From positions 124,001 through 188,000 of the forward strand of contig NZ_JAAGLV010000017.1 in assembly GCF_010548305.1 (NCBI RefSeq): a DNA stretch of 64,000 bases, read 5' to 3'. The stretch is from Streptomyces sp. SID13031. GTDB taxonomy: Bacteria; Actinomycetota; Actinomycetes; Propionibacteriales; Kribbellaceae. The notes beneath the pieces were generated by a model. The model made no database searches, had not been told where the DNA came from, and was given only the letters and a program-made list of their open reading frames with translations. Made by a program: the position numbers and the translations under genes. Within the stretch, counting starts at the first letter, position 1. The number at the start of each line of letters is the position of its first letter. This document shows, one piece after another, positions 41,970 to 51,735 of this stretch.

Positions 41970-43618
41970 GCGGTCCGCCAAGGCGCAACCGGTACGTCGG
42001 TGATGCGGCCGGGCGGCGGGATGACCGGCTGGCCGAGCACCTCGAGGGTGGCGAGCTGGGTGTGGAACGCGAGCGCGTCGGCGGTCAGGTGGAAGAAGAG
42101 CTCGTGTCCGTCGAGGGCGGCGCGGCTGAGCGTCGTACTGGGGTCGCTGGGTTGTTTGAGGCTGGCTGCCCAGTACTCCGCGCCGAAGGGCGTCGCCTTG
42201 GTCGAGGATGCCGAGTAGAACGGCAGTCGGGGTGCTGCCGGAGCCAGGTCGGCCAGGGCTGAGGTGAGCTGATCCGGAGTGCTGGCCATGGCGGCGATCA
42301 CCTGCGCGCCCTCGGTGGCAGTCAACGCGCCGGCCACCACCGCGGCCGCGGCCTCACCTGCGCCGTCTCCCACGATCGCGGCGGGCACCACGCCGTACTG
42401 CCGCAAAGACAACGCCAACGCAACCTGGACAGCAAACGCGACCGGCAACTCGCCGCCCGTCGGCAGCGTCGAGGTCCGCACCGCCTCCCGCACCGAAACG
42501 CCAGTCGCCCAAACCACCAACGGATCAAGCTCCACGATCAGCCCCGCAAACCCAGGCACGCTCTCGGCCAACTCCCGCAACCCGGCGGCCGACTGGCTTG
42601 AGGCGATGTCTGCCGGCCGGCCCGGGAAGACCCAGACCGGTTGTGGTGGCTCGCTGGTGGCGAGGCCGCTCAGGACGCCGGGGTGGTTGTTGCCTTTGGC
42701 AAGGGATGTCAGGGCGGCGGTGAGGTCGGCGCGGGTTCGGCCAACGACTGCTGCGCGGACCGGGCCGCGGCCGAGTCGGCGGGCGAGCGTGTGAGCAACG
42801 TCTGCGTTGCCGGCGGCGGAGTTGGTGCGGAGGTAGGTCGCCAGCTCACCGGCGTACTGCTGGATCCCGTCGATCGACACGTCGGACAGCAGCAGGCGGG
42901 TTGGTCCGCTCGACGGGGTCGGCTCGGCCGGCTGGGCGCGCCGTACGACGGCCTCGGGCGTCGACGCAGTACGGCCGACGGGCCAGGGGACGAGGTCACT
43001 GGTGAACCCGCGATCAGCAGCCAGCACTGCCTCGAAGAAGCCGGTGGCTACTGGTTCGGCGGGATCCCGTTCGATGCAGAGGGCAAGTACTTGGTCGAGG
43101 CCGGTGTCGGCGAGGCGTTTGAGGACGGCTACTTGGCAGCCGTCGTCGGCCAGCACGGCCACCGCGAGGTCCGACTCGCCGTTGCGAAGGCTGGTCATCG
43201 CCTGCAGCACGGTCGTCGTCCTGAAGACGGCCGCCTGGGTGTGGGGAGGGATGCCGGCGTGTTCGAGTGCCTCGTGGTCCGCTTCCAGCTGGTCGCTGCC
43301 CCGGCAGCCCAGGCCGATGACGGCGATCTCGTCGCCGGTCAAAGGATCCAGCGGCGTGAGTGGGATGCCGTCGGGATGGGTGGTGCTGAGGATGCCGCGG
43401 ATCAACTGGTTGAGGGTCGGGTAGCGCCATAGGGACGATGGCTCCAGCTGGCGGCCGAGGACGTCCTCCAGCTCGGCTGTGATGGCGATGGCGTCCCGCG
43501 AGGCGATGCCGTACTGCTCCAGCAGCCGATCCGGATCCACGTCCGCCGCGGGGAGTTCGCAGCAGCGCGCGATCCGGTCGACCAGGAAGCGCCTGAGGTC
43601 CCGCTCAGCAATAGCCAT
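41966..43618 (-). CDS. ACP fused to degenerate PKS-like acyltransferase region
   Basis: 550 residues. Residues 5-80 are an acyl carrier domain with the phosphopantetheine serine at Ser40 (EQYGIASRDAIAITAELE). Residues 95-105 (DEIAVIGLGC) and 125-205 look like fragments of a ketosynthase without the active-site cysteine or histidines. Residues 238-305 match a KS-AT linker and 325-500 an acyltransferase fold, but the GHSxG nucleophile motif reads GDGAG at 417-421, lacking serine. So it resembles a PKS module reduced to a working carrier and a catalytically dead scaffold. Coupled to the FAAL gene. Confidence 0.75.
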   Translation of the reverse strand: MAIAERDLRRFLVDRIARCCELPAADVDPDRLLEQYGIASRDAIAITAELEDVLGRQLEPSSLWRYPTLNQLIRGILSTTHPDGIPLTPLDPLTGDEIAVIGLGCRGSDQLEADHEALEHAGIPPHTQAAVFRTTTVLQAMTSLRNGESDLAVAVLADDGCQVAVLKRLADTGLDQVLALCIERDPAEPVATGFFEAVLAADRGFTSDLVPWPVGRTASTPEAVVRRAQPAEPTPSSGPTRLLLSDVSIDGIQQYAGELATYLRTNSAAGNADVAHTLARRLGRGPVRAAVVGRTRADLTAALTSLAKGNNHPGVLSGLATSEPPQPVWVFPGRPADIASSQSAAGLRELAESVPGFAGLIVELDPLVVWATGVSVREAVRTSTLPTGGELPVAFAVQVALALSLRQYGVVPAAIVGDGAGEAAAAVVAGALTATEGAQVIAAMASTPDQLTSALADLAPAAPRLPFYSASSTKATPFGAEYWAASLKQPSDPSTTLSRAALDGHELFFHLTADALAFHTQLATLEVLGQPVIPPPGRITDVPVAPWRTA

Positions 43619-43712
43619 CTCGCGACCGAAGATAGATCATCGCCCGCGCCGGAGCCGTGATCCGCGCCTAGTACGCCCCGGTAGTGCTGCGACGGAGGAG
43701 GTGGGGGAGTGC

Positions 43713-45263
43713 TCAGTAGCTTTCGACTGCGTGGGTGGCGGCGCTGTGGCGGACGGGGGAGACGATCGTGAGGAGGAGGTACACGACGAAGCCGGCGACC
43801 AGCCCGACCACCCAGGAGTAGTCGTACAGCGGCTGCAGGAGCGGGATCAGCCCATCGGCCGGGAACGGTCCGGCGCCCGGGTTGGAGTAGGCGCCGCCGA
43901 CGGCCAGCACCGAGCCGATCAGAGTCGCGGCGACGGCCCGCCAATTCCAGCCCGCGGAGTACCAATAACGGCCGTTGGGCAGGTACAGGTCGGCGAGGAA
44001 CAGGTTGGTGCGGTCGACGAACCAGTAGCCCGCGATCAGCACGCCGGCCACCGAGGCGAGCAGCCCGCCGTAGAAGGAGAGCCAGACGAAGATGTAGATC
44101 GACGGGTCCGAGATCAGCCGCCACGGCTGGATCACGACGCCGATCACGCCGGTCAGCAGGCCCGCGGTCCGGAAGTTCAGCCAGCGTGGCAGCGCGTTGG
44201 CGAAGTCGTACGAGGGGCTGACCACGTTCGCCGCGACGTTGCACGACATCGTCGCGAGGATCGCCATCACCAGGCCGATCGTCACCACCACCGGGTTCTC
44301 GAACCGCCGGGTCAGCTCGACCGGGTCCCAGATCGCCGAACCGTAGACGATCACCGTGCCCGAGGTGGTGATGATCGAGACGAGCGCGATGAACGACATC
44401 GTCGTCGGCAGCCCGATGATCTGCCCGATCACCTGCTGACGCTGGCCTTTGCCGAACCGGGTGAAGTCGGGCATGTTCAGCGACAGGGTCGCCCAGAACG
44501 CGATCATGCCCATCAGCGACGGCGCGAAGATCTTCCAGAAGTCGGCGTCCCAGCCGAGCTTCGACGGCTGCGACAGGATCGGCCCGAAGCCGCCCGCCTT
44601 GACCAGGATCGCGATCATCAGCGCGAGGAAGGCGACCGTGACGAGCGGCGCGGCCCAGTTCTCGAACCGGCGCAGCCCTTCGATGCCACGCCAGATCAGT
44701 ACCATCTGCAACGCCCAGAAGAACGCGAAGCTCAGCCACATCGTCCACGGATGACCGCCGACCGCCGACGACTCCGTCCAGCCCGAACCGGCCAGCTCGC
44801 CGACGATCACGTAGATCGCCTGGCCGCCGATCCAGGTCTGGATACCGAACCAGCCGCAGGCGATGAACGCGCGCAACAGCGCCGGGAAGTTGGCCCCGCG
44901 GACGCCGTAGAAGGCGCGCGCGAAGACCGGGAACGGGATCCCGTACTTCGTCCCCGCGTGGCTGTTCAGCAGCAGCGGCAGGAGCACGATCAGGTTGCCC
45001 AGGGTGATCGTCAGGAACGCCTGCAGCCAGTTCATCCCGATCGCTACCAGCCCGGCGGCGAGCAGGTAGCTGGGGATGTTGTGCGCCATCCCCATCCACA
45101 GCGCCGCGTAGTTGTACGTCGTCCAGCGGCGCTCGGGCAACCGGGTCGGCGCGAGCTCCGCGTTGCCGTACGGACTGCCGGCGATGACGGCCGGGTCGGC
45201 CAGCTCGACCCGCCCGTCCGGGTGGGTGATCTGATCAGGAGCTGCTGGTGCGGCATGAGCCAT
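43713..45263 (-). CDS. NCS1 family nucleobase/hydantoin permease
   Basis: 516 residues with about 12 transmembrane helices. Family features: NYAALWMGMAHNIPSYLLAA, the helix 3-4 segment GIPFPVFARAFYGVRGANFPALLRA, and NMPDFTRFGKGQRQQVIGQI. NCS1 carriers import uracil, cytosine, allantoin, hydantoin or similar by cation symport. The ATG at 45263 follows GAGGTGG. No metabolic gene for such substrates is adjacent, so the substrate is open. Confidence 0.92.
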   Translation of the reverse strand: MAHAAPAAPDQITHPDGRVELADPAVIAGSPYGNAELAPTRLPERRWTTYNYAALWMGMAHNIPSYLLAAGLVAIGMNWLQAFLTITLGNLIVLLPLLLNSHAGTKYGIPFPVFARAFYGVRGANFPALLRAFIACGWFGIQTWIGGQAIYVIVGELAGSGWTESSAVGGHPWTMWLSFAFFWALQMVLIWRGIEGLRRFENWAAPLVTVAFLALMIAILVKAGGFGPILSQPSKLGWDADFWKIFAPSLMGMIAFWATLSLNMPDFTRFGKGQRQQVIGQIIGLPTTMSFIALVSIITTSGTVIVYGSAIWDPVELTRRFENPVVVTIGLVMAILATMSCNVAANVVSPSYDFANALPRWLNFRTAGLLTGVIGVVIQPWRLISDPSIYIFVWLSFYGGLLASVAGVLIAGYWFVDRTNLFLADLYLPNGRYWYSAGWNWRAVAATLIGSVLAVGGAYSNPGAGPFPADGLIPLLQPLYDYSWVVGLVAGFVVYLLLTIVSPVRHSAATHAVESY

Positions 45264-45358
45264 CGTCGCCACCTCGTCCGGAGTCGGGTTTCGGACCAAC
45301 CTGCGGGATCGCGGACGTCATGTCAACGCATAACTCCAGAGCGTGACCGGCTGACGGG

Positions 45359-45832
45359 TTACTTCACCAGCCGCAGCGCGAACGGGTACTTGTACGGTTT
45401 GCCGCTGCTGGCCGCCATCGTCGCCATGATCGCGAACACGACCGCCAGGATCCAGATCGCGGGCAGCGTGATGAACCCGATCAGGACGACCATCAAGATG
45501 TACGACGCGATGTACCCGATACTCGCGGTGATCTGGAAGTTCAGCGACTCGACGGCGTGCGCGCGCACGGTCGGCGACTCGTTTCCCTTGACCAGCAAGA
45601 CGATCAGCGGCGCGATGAAGCCGAGGATGATGGTGCCGACGTGCGCGAGCAGCGACCAGGTCCGCTCCTCGTCCGGCCGCATCGGCTGCCCCGAGTACTG
45701 CGGGGGCGGCGGCGGGTATCCACCCTGCGGCGGCGCCTGGTACCCGTTCGAGGGCGGTGCCTGATACCCGTTCGCAGGCGGCGGCTGGTACTGGTCCTGC
45801 GGCGGCTGGTTGTTGCTGTCTGGTTCGCTCAT
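45359..45832 (-). CDS. DUF4870 (Tic20-like) membrane protein
   Basis: 157 residues. The first 50 are Pro/Gln/Tyr/Gly-rich repeats of NGYQAPPSNGYQAPPQGGYP type, an extended cytoplasmic tail. The rest is a DUF4870 domain: ERTWSLLAHVGTIILGFIAP, then RAHAVESLNFQI and two hydrophobic helices. The family is widespread and of unknown function. No good ribosome site before the ATG; an upstream start in frame is possible. Confidence 0.82.
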   Translation of the reverse strand: MSEPDSNNQPPQDQYQPPPANGYQAPPSNGYQAPPQGGYPPPPPQYSGQPMRPDEERTWSLLAHVGTIILGFIAPLIVLLVKGNESPTVRAHAVESLNFQITASIGYIASYILMVVLIGFITLPAIWILAVVFAIMATMAASSGKPYKYPFALRLVK

Positions 45833-45932
45833 GGAGGAACCGTAGAAGCCCGCCCGGTTCCTCAGAGCCGGAAAGCCCGATCGATGCGCAATCGACATCG
45901 CAGCCTTGCGCTTTCAGGCACCTGAGGTCCGG

Positions 45933-46721
45933 CTACTCGTCTTTCGCGAGTCCCAGGAGCGGCAGGGTCGGGCGCCGGGGGGTGCCCAGGACGGCGTAGC
46001 CGCGGCGTACGGCCTGCTCGAGATGAGCCTGCGGCCAGGGCCAGTCGTCGGTATGTGCGAGTGCCGCGTCGAGCGGGGTGCCGTTGTGGTGCAGACCCGA
46101 GATGGTGTTCGCGACCGTGCCGATGTCGCTGTTCTGCTCGCGGACGAACTCGGCGTCGACGACCGCGCCGTGGCCGGGCACGACCTTGGCCGTCGCGGAC
46201 AGCAGCCCGATCAGCCGGTCGACCGTGTCGGCCCACTCCAGCGGGTACGAGTCCTCCCCGTACGACGGTGGCGCCGACTCCTCGATCAGGTCGCCGGCGA
46301 AGAACACGTCGACATCCGGTACGACGACCACCACGTCGCCATCGGTGTGCCCGTTGCCGAGGTGCAGCAACTCCACCCGCCGGTCACCCAGGTCGATCAC
46401 CTTGGCCACCGCGAAAGCGTTGTCGATGGCAACGGTCCCCGCAACGGCAGCGGCGGTGTTCTCCTGCGCGTAACTGGTCGCATCACCGAAGGCAGGGTTG
46501 CCGAAGACGTGGTCGAAGTGGGCGTGCGTGTTGACCACCCAGCGGATCGGCGCGTCGGTGAGCTCGCGGATATGCGCCACCAACTCCTCGCCCTCCGCGA
46601 CGGTGCCGCGGGTATCGACCACCAGCGCGCCCTCGCTGCCGAGGACCAGCCCGATGTTGACGTCGTACTCCGCATAGCGCCGGACCCAGGTTCGGTCGGC
46701 GATCTCCACCCACGCACTCAT
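45933..46721 (-). CDS. Metallo-beta-lactamase fold hydrolase
   Basis: 262 residues. The zinc motif THAHFDH (HxHxDH) lies at about 64-70, GNGHTDGDVVV carries the third histidine near 124, and VPGHGAVV the last near 186. The short, single-domain form resembles the quinoprotein-relay/SoxH-like MBL group and glyoxalase II-like hydrolases. No signal peptide, so it is cytoplasmic. It is divergent from the ThuA-oxidoreductase operon, with 146 nt between starts. Substrate unknown. Confidence 0.87.
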   Translation of the reverse strand: MSAWVEIADRTWVRRYAEYDVNIGLVLGSEGALVVDTRGTVAEGEELVAHIRELTDAPIRWVVNTHAHFDHVFGNPAFGDATSYAQENTAAAVAGTVAIDNAFAVAKVIDLGDRRVELLHLGNGHTDGDVVVVVPDVDVFFAGDLIEESAPPSYGEDSYPLEWADTVDRLIGLLSATAKVVPGHGAVVDAEFVREQNSDIGTVANTISGLHHNGTPLDAALAHTDDWPWPQAHLEQAVRRGYAVLGTPRRPTLPLLGLAKDE

Positions 46722-46867
46722 GCCGACGACCCTAACCGGCGTCACCCATCCACTGTCCGGACGGGGGTTGAAGGCCCGTGAGGAGCCGCCTAAGGTCGCA
46801 GGGCTGAACCGATTCATCCGATCTCTACACCGATGGAACAACGGTGCTGACCAAGAAGGGCGGCCGC

Positions 46868-47509
46868 GTGACGACACGACGGGCACTGGTGGTCCGGGGT
46901 GGCTGGGAAGGCCATGTCCCGGTCGAGGCGACCGAGTTGTTCATCCCGTTCCTGCGGGAGAACGACTTCGAGGTGACGGTCTCCGACACGACCGAGAGCT
47001 ATCTCGACCTGGACGGCACCGACCTGGTGCTGCAGTGCGTCACGATGAGCGAGATCACCGCCGAGCAGGTCAAGGGGCTGGAGGCCGCGGTCCGGGCCGG
47101 CACCGGGCTGGCCGGCTGGCACGGCGGCATCATCGACTCGTTCCGCAGCAACACCGACTACAGCTTCATCACCGGCGGCCAGTTCGTCTCGCACCCGGGC
47201 GGCGCCGTCGACCACCGGATCGAGATCGTCTCCGACGACCCGATCGTGGACGGCCTGACGCGCTTCGACCTGCGCACCGAGCAGTACTACGTGCACGCCG
47301 ACCCGACCAACAAGGTGCTCGCCACGACCACCTTCCGGGCGCACCCGGACTTCCCCTGGATCGAGGGCGCGACGATGCCGGCCGTCTGGACCCGCAGCTG
47401 GGGTGAGGGCAAGGTCTTCGTCTGTACGCCGGGCCACAGCGTCGCCGATCTCGACACGCCAGAGATCCGCACGATCATCGAGCGGGGGCTGCTGTGGGCG
47501 AGCAAGTGA
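46868..47509 (+). CDS. ThuA-domain protein
   Basis: 213 residues from the GTG at 46868, with AAGGGCGG upstream. A class I glutamine-amidotransferase-like ThuA fold: ALVVRGGWEGHVPVEA, GLAGWHGGIIDSFRSNTDY, FITGGQFVSHPGG and PAVWTRSWGEGKVFVCTPGH. ThuA proteins go with trehalose or other disaccharide utilisation and usually pair with a Gfo/Idh/MocA oxidoreductase (ThuB), exactly as here: the next gene overlaps its 3' end. Confidence 0.9.
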   Translation: MTTRRALVVRGGWEGHVPVEATELFIPFLRENDFEVTVSDTTESYLDLDGTDLVLQCVTMSEITAEQVKGLEAAVRAGTGLAGWHGGIIDSFRSNTDYSFITGGQFVSHPGGAVDHRIEIVSDDPIVDGLTRFDLRTEQYYVHADPTNKVLATTTFRAHPDFPWIEGATMPAVWTRSWGEGKVFVCTPGHSVADLDTPEIRTIIERGLLWASK

Positions 47510-48597
47510 CCAATATCGGCATCGTCGGTACCGGCGTCATCAGCGGTACCTACCTGGAACACCTGGCCACGCTGCCCGGCGTAAAGGTCGTCGCCGTCGC
47601 CGATCTCGACCTCTCCAGGGCCCAGGCGATCGCGGACCAGCATCCGGGGATCCGGGCGCTGACCTCCGAGGACTTGTTCGTCGCTCCCGACGTCGACATC
47701 GTCCTCAACCTGACCATCCCGGCCGCCCACGGACCGGTCCACCAGGCCGCGCTGCAGGCCGGCAAACACGTGTACGGGGAGAAGCCGCTGGCCGTCGACC
47801 GTGCGGAGGCCGAGCCGCTCCTGAAGCTCGCCGCGGCCAACAAGCTCCGCATCGGCTGCGCGCCCGACACGGTGCTCGGCACGGGGACCCAGACCGCACG
47901 CGTTGCGCTCGACCGTGGCGACATCGGCGTACCGACAGCCGCGACGGCTTCGTTCGTCACGCCGGGGCATGAGTTGTGGCACCCGGCTCCCGAGTTCTAC
48001 TACCAACCCGGCGGCGGCCCGCTGCTCGACATGGGCCCGTACTACGTAACAAGCCTCGTCACGCTCCTAGGCCCGGTACGCCGGGTCACTGGTCGAGCGG
48101 GCCGCTCGCAGGAGCAGCGCAAGATCCACACGGGCCCGCGGGCGGGGGAGACGTTCCCGGTCGAGGTGCCCACGCATGTGACCGGCGTACTGGAGCACGA
48201 GTCGGGTGCGCTCACCACTGTGCTGATGAGCTTCGACGTGTGGGCCGCACGGCTGCCGCGGATCGAGATCTACGGCACCGAAGGCAGCCTGTCGGTCCCG
48301 GACCCGAACGGCTTCGACGGGACGGTGGAGATCGCTACTGCCACCAACCGCGACTGGACGGTACTACCCGTAGCCGGTGGATACGCGGGCGCCGGCCGCG
48401 GCGTCGGTGTGGCCGACATGGCGCGCGCACTGCGCAACAACGAGCCGCACCGCGCCGACGGAGCATTGGCCTACCACGTGCTCGACGTACTGGAGTCACT
48501 GCTCGAGTCGGCAGCTCAGGACCAGTCCCTGGACGTGGCGAGTACGGTCGAGAGACCGGCCGCCGTACCGTTGGGAGCGTCGCCCGAAACCGCCTGA
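47494..48597 (+). CDS. Gfo/Idh/MocA oxidoreductase (ThuB-like)
   Basis: 367 residues, NAD(P)-dependent. Rossmann loop GIVGTGVISGTYLEHL at residues 9-24, AGKHVYGEKPLAVDRAEAE with the catalytic EKP lysine near residue 97, and GGGPLLDMGPYYVTSLVTLL in the C-terminal domain. The gene overlaps the ThuA stop; the GTG at 47506 forms a GTGA overlap and is an equally good start. Unlike the two relatives at 17837-19565 it is intact. Probably oxidises a sugar to a 3-keto derivative in the ThuAB manner; the sugar is unknown. Confidence 0.9.
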   Translation: MGEQVTNIGIVGTGVISGTYLEHLATLPGVKVVAVADLDLSRAQAIADQHPGIRALTSEDLFVAPDVDIVLNLTIPAAHGPVHQAALQAGKHVYGEKPLAVDRAEAEPLLKLAAANKLRIGCAPDTVLGTGTQTARVALDRGDIGVPTAATASFVTPGHELWHPAPEFYYQPGGGPLLDMGPYYVTSLVTLLGPVRRVTGRAGRSQEQRKIHTGPRAGETFPVEVPTHVTGVLEHESGALTTVLMSFDVWAARLPRIEIYGTEGSLSVPDPNGFDGTVEIATATNRDWTVLPVAGGYAGAGRGVGVADMARALRNNEPHRADGALAYHVLDVLESLLESAAQDQSLDVASTVERPAAVPLGASPETA

Positions 48598-48644
48598 GAC
48601 CTGTCCCACGCCGTTACGCGTCGGTAGTTGCTGCGGTGGCTCGG

Positions 48645-48674
48645 TAGACTGGCACTCGAAACTTGGGAGTGCCA
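48645..48674 (+). promoter_or_regulatory. hrcA promoter -10 box and CIRCE operator
   Basis: TAGACT (48645-48650) is a plausible -10. TGGCACTC-N9-GAGTGCCA (48650-48674) is a CIRCE element, differing from the classic TTAGCACTC arms at the outer bases. HrcA bound here would cover the transcription start, giving autoregulation of hrcA and control of dnaJ. Confidence 0.88.
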
Positions 48675-48708
48675 ACCCGTGAGGGCCGACGTGGAGAGGG
48701 TGGTGCGC

Positions 48709-49728
48709 GTGCTGGACGAACGCAAACTGGACGTGCTCCGGGCCATCGTCGAGGACTACGTGGCCACCCACGAGCCGGTCGGCTCGAAGACGCTCGTCGA
48801 CCGGCACAATTTGGGCGTCTCCCCGGCGACGGTCCGCAACGACATGGCCGCGCTGGAGGAGGAGGGGTACATCACCCAGCCGCACACCAGCGCCGGCCGG
48901 ATCCCGACCGACGCCGGGTACCGGCTGTTCGTCGACAAGCTGAGCACGGTGAAGTCGCTGTCGCCGGCCGAGAAGAAGGCGATCTCGTCCTTCCTGGTCG
49001 GCGCGGTCGACCTGGACGACGTGGTCCGCCGTACCGTCCGGCTGCTCGCGCAGATCACCCGGCAGGTCGCGATCGTCCAGTACCCGACGCTGAGCCGGTC
49101 GAGTGTGCGGCACGTCGAGGTGGTCACGATGACGCCGCGGCGGCTGCTGCTGGTGCTGATCACCAGCACCGGCCGGGTCGAGCAGCGGATCGTCGAGACG
49201 CACGACGACGTCGACGAACAGCTGATCGCCGACCTGCGCTCCCGGCTGAACACCGCGCTCACCGGCCAGCGGCTGACCGACGCGGCGACCTCGCTGGCGA
49301 GCGTGACCGAGACCTTCGCACCGGCCGACCGGTCGCTGGTGGCCGCGATCGTGACGAGCCTGCTGGAGGCCTTCACGGTCGAGGGCGAGCAGCGCATCGC
49401 GGTCGGCGGCGCGGCCAACCTGACCCGCTACGGCGACGACTTCGAGCGCAACGTGAAACCGGTGCTGGAGGCGCTCGAGGAGCACGTGATCTTGCTGAAG
49501 CTGCTCGGCGAGGCGACCAGCCCGCAGACGCTGACGGTCCGGATCGGCCACGAGAACTCCTACGAAGGACTCGCCACCACCTCGGTCGTCGCCACCGGCT
49601 ACGGCTCCAAGTCGGAGGCGCTGGCCACCCTCGGCATCGTCGGCCCGACCCACATGGACTATCCGAGCACGATGGGCGCTGTCCGCGCCGTCGCGCGCTA
49701 CGTCAGCCAGATCCTGGCCGACTCGTGA
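48709..49728 (+). CDS. hrcA: HrcA heat-shock repressor
   Basis: 339 residues from the GTG at 48709, preceded by GGAGAGGG 9 nt upstream; earlier in-frame GTGs give extra N-terminal sequence not seen in the family. The winged helix LDERKLDVLRAIVEDYVATH, PVGSKTLVDRH and VSPATVRNDMAALEEEGYIT is diagnostic. HrcA binds CIRCE sites and is kept active by GroEL. The gene has its own CIRCE upstream and is followed by dnaJ after an 85-nt gap filled with a 12-bp tandem repeat. Confidence 0.96.
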   Translation: MLDERKLDVLRAIVEDYVATHEPVGSKTLVDRHNLGVSPATVRNDMAALEEEGYITQPHTSAGRIPTDAGYRLFVDKLSTVKSLSPAEKKAISSFLVGAVDLDDVVRRTVRLLAQITRQVAIVQYPTLSRSSVRHVEVVTMTPRRLLLVLITSTGRVEQRIVETHDDVDEQLIADLRSRLNTALTGQRLTDAATSLASVTETFAPADRSLVAAIVTSLLEAFTVEGEQRIAVGGAANLTRYGDDFERNVKPVLEALEEHVILLKLLGEATSPQTLTVRIGHENSYEGLATTSVVATGYGSKSEALATLGIVGPTHMDYPSTMGAVRAVARYVSQILADS

Positions 49729-49733
49729 GCCTC

Positions 49734-49781
49734 CATCAAACAACGCATCAAACAACGCATCAAACAACGCATCAAAGAACG
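49734..49781 (+). repeat. 12-bp tandem repeat between hrcA and dnaJ
   Basis: Three exact copies of CATCAAACAACG and a fourth with one change (CATCAAAGAACG), then a diverged CACCGAACACTG. The A/C-rich unit is far below the local GC content. It begins 6 nt after the hrcA stop and ends 33 nt before the dnaJ ATG, so it lies in the shared mRNA leader of dnaJ. Confidence 0.95.
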
Positions 49782-49813
49782 CACCGAACACTGCCTACCA
49801 AGTGGTCTGGAGT

Positions 49814-50956
<1,143 letters not shown>

Positions 50957-50978
50957 AAACGACTTAGGCTGCCGGGCG

Positions 50979-51725
50979 ATGGGACTCGCGGTCTTCTACC
51001 TGCCTGACCTGGGCGGCACTGCTCTTGGCGGCGCTGACCTGGGCGGCGCCGAGCTGGTGCTGGACGGCGCCGAGGGGCGTCATGCTGCGGTTGTACGCCG
51101 GATCGGCCCCGGCGAGCGGATCCGCCTGACCGACGGTCGGGGCTCGTTCGCGGAGGGGGCCGTCACGGCTGCCTCCAAGACCGGCCTGACGGTCGCGGTG
51201 GACCACCGCGGCCAGGTCGACCAGGCGAGCCCCCGGCTGGTCGTAGTACAGGCGCTACCCAAGGGCGAGCGGGCCGAGCTGGCCGTGGAGATGCTCACCG
51301 AGGTCGGCGTCGACCTGATCGTCCCGTGGAACGCGGAACGCAGCCAGTTCCGCGCCAACCCGGAGCGCGTCACCAAAACCCACACCAAGTGGCAGGCCTG
51401 GGCCTTCGAGTCCAGCAAACAGTCCCGCCGCTCCTGGTTCTGCGAGGTAGCCCCGATCGCCTCGACCCCAGAGGTCGCCAAACTCCTCACGGACGCCGCG
51501 CTGGCCGTAGTACTCCACGAGGAAGCCACCACCCCGATGGCCTCCCTGACCCTCCCCACCGAGGGCGACATCGTCATCGTCGTCGGCCCCGAAGGCGGCA
51601 TCACCCCCACCGAACTTGAAGCCTTCCCCGCCACCCCAGTCCGCCTCGGCGACACAGTCCTCCGCACGTCGACCGCGGGAGTCGCGGCGGCAGCCGGGCT
51701 GCTGTCGCGGTCCCGGTGGGTCTGA
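50979..51725 (+). CDS. rsmE: 16S rRNA m3U1498 methyltransferase
   Basis: 248 residues of the SPOUT superfamily. VIVVGPEGGITPTELEAF and VRLGDTVLRTSTAGVAA near the end form the knot that binds S-adenosylmethionine; RHAAVVRRIGPGERIRLTDG is the N-terminal PUA-like RNA-binding part. Residues 10-25 contain an LGG(T/A)-type internal repeat arising from a duplicated CTGACCTGGGCGGC in the DNA, probably an expansion in a surface loop. Follows dnaJ by 22 nt, probably co-transcribed. Confidence 0.94.
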   Translation: MGLAVFYLPDLGGTALGGADLGGAELVLDGAEGRHAAVVRRIGPGERIRLTDGRGSFAEGAVTAASKTGLTVAVDHRGQVDQASPRLVVVQALPKGERAELAVEMLTEVGVDLIVPWNAERSQFRANPERVTKTHTKWQAWAFESSKQSRRSWFCEVAPIASTPEVAKLLTDAALAVVLHEEATTPMASLTLPTEGDIVIVVGPEGGITPTELEAFPATPVRLGDTVLRTSTAGVAAAAGLLSRSRWV

Positions 51726-51735
51726 GCGGCCAGAG

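Noticed and set aside
41966..43618. Active type I polyketide synthase
   Set aside because: Too short, with no ketosynthase active-site residues and no acyltransferase serine.
43479..45764. 761-codon plus-strand frame opposite the NCS1 permease
   Set aside because: Composition dominated by Arg, Asp, His and Gln; antisense of a clear 12-helix transporter.
49734..49785. Tandem repeat resembling a CRISPR array
   Set aside because: Units are 12 bp and directly adjacent, with no spacers and no cas genes.
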